The translations under genes and the position numbers were made by a program. DNA of 6,160 bases from Melioribacteraceae bacterium (GTDB taxonomy: Bacteria; Bacteroidota; Ignavibacteria; Ignavibacteriales; Melioribacteraceae): assembly GCA_027036655.1 (NCBI GenBank), contig JALWEC010000538.1:1-6160 (forward strand). The letters are read 5' to 3'. Below are positions 6,044 to 6,160 of this stretch, piece after piece. Position 1 is the stretch's first letter. Every line of letters starts with the position of its first letter. The notes beneath the pieces are model-generated. The model worked only from the letters and a program-made list of their open reading frames with translations. It did not search any database and was not told the origin of the DNA.

Positions 6044-6160
6044 GCTATTCAGAGTTAAATTTTTTGATAAAAGAACTTTTGATTTGAAAGAATACATTTT
6101 GTAAAAAGTTATCGCGAAAAATATTTCCCCTTGTACTTCTAAGTTCTTATTTCAATAATA

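Larger units (their letters stand above)
5816..6160. other. Non-coding region downstream of the GH36-like gene
   Basis: No convincing gene lies on either strand. The first ~107 bases hold an eight-base direct repeat AGTAAATT (5814-5821 and 5830-5837, overlapping the stop codon) and a weak inverted repeat TTTTGTT/AACAAAA (5869-5875, 5888-5894). The middle is the hairpin element at 5923-6043. The last ~117 bases are A+T-rich and show no clear promoter, terminator or RNA gene; they may lead into a gene beyond the window. Confidence 0.7.

Overview
The window most likely comes from the Bacteroidota/Chlorobi/Ignavibacteria branch. The evidence is a C-terminal type IX secretion (T9SS) sorting domain in the first protein, a lipoprotein glycoside hydrolase of a type common in these bacteria, moderately A+T-rich DNA, and small hairpin repeats of a kind I associate with these genomes. 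Clear AAGGA ribosome binding sites precede genes 2 and 3, which leans towards Ignavibacteria-like bacteria over classical Bacteroidia or Flavobacteriia. That placement is an inference from style, not a proven assignment.

The layout is three genes, all on the + strand. (1) Positions 1-1934 hold the 3' part of a large secreted surface protein: an unrecognised N-terminal region, an Asp/Gly-rich calcium-binding-like linker, a fibronectin-III-like region and a T9SS sorting domain. Its true start lies left of the window. (2) Positions 2186-3640 encode a 484-residue protein with the sequence signature of a divergent polysaccharide-deacetylase-like (NodB/CE4 fold) enzyme and no visible export signal. 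(3) Positions 3758-5815 encode a 685-residue lipoprotein of the alpha-galactosidase (GH36-like, clan GH-D) type with recognisable catalytic aspartates. The spacer at 1935-2185 carries short period-7 repeats and two small inverted repeats. The spacer between genes 2 and 3 is about 117 bases and shows little except the ribosome binding site. The last 345 bases hold no gene, but they do contain a compact hairpin element at 5923-6043.

Genes 2 and 3 plausibly form a small carbohydrate-processing pair: a predicted sugar deacetylase or related hydrolase, and an envelope-anchored exo-glycosidase. No SusC/SusD pair, regulator or transporter is visible, so calling it a polysaccharide utilisation locus would go too far. 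Gene 1 is a secreted or surface protein of unknown role with no demonstrated link to the other two.

The most distinctive non-coding feature is the 5923-6043 element. It has five small stem-loops arranged almost symmetrically about a central G+C-rich hairpin. The two outer hairpins and the inner ATAGAAT words occur in opposite orientations in the two halves. It looks like a REPIN-type paired palindromic repeat or a small non-autonomous element. I see no convincing previously undescribed protein system; the hairpin element and the unusual active-site motifs of genes 2 and 3 are the best leads.
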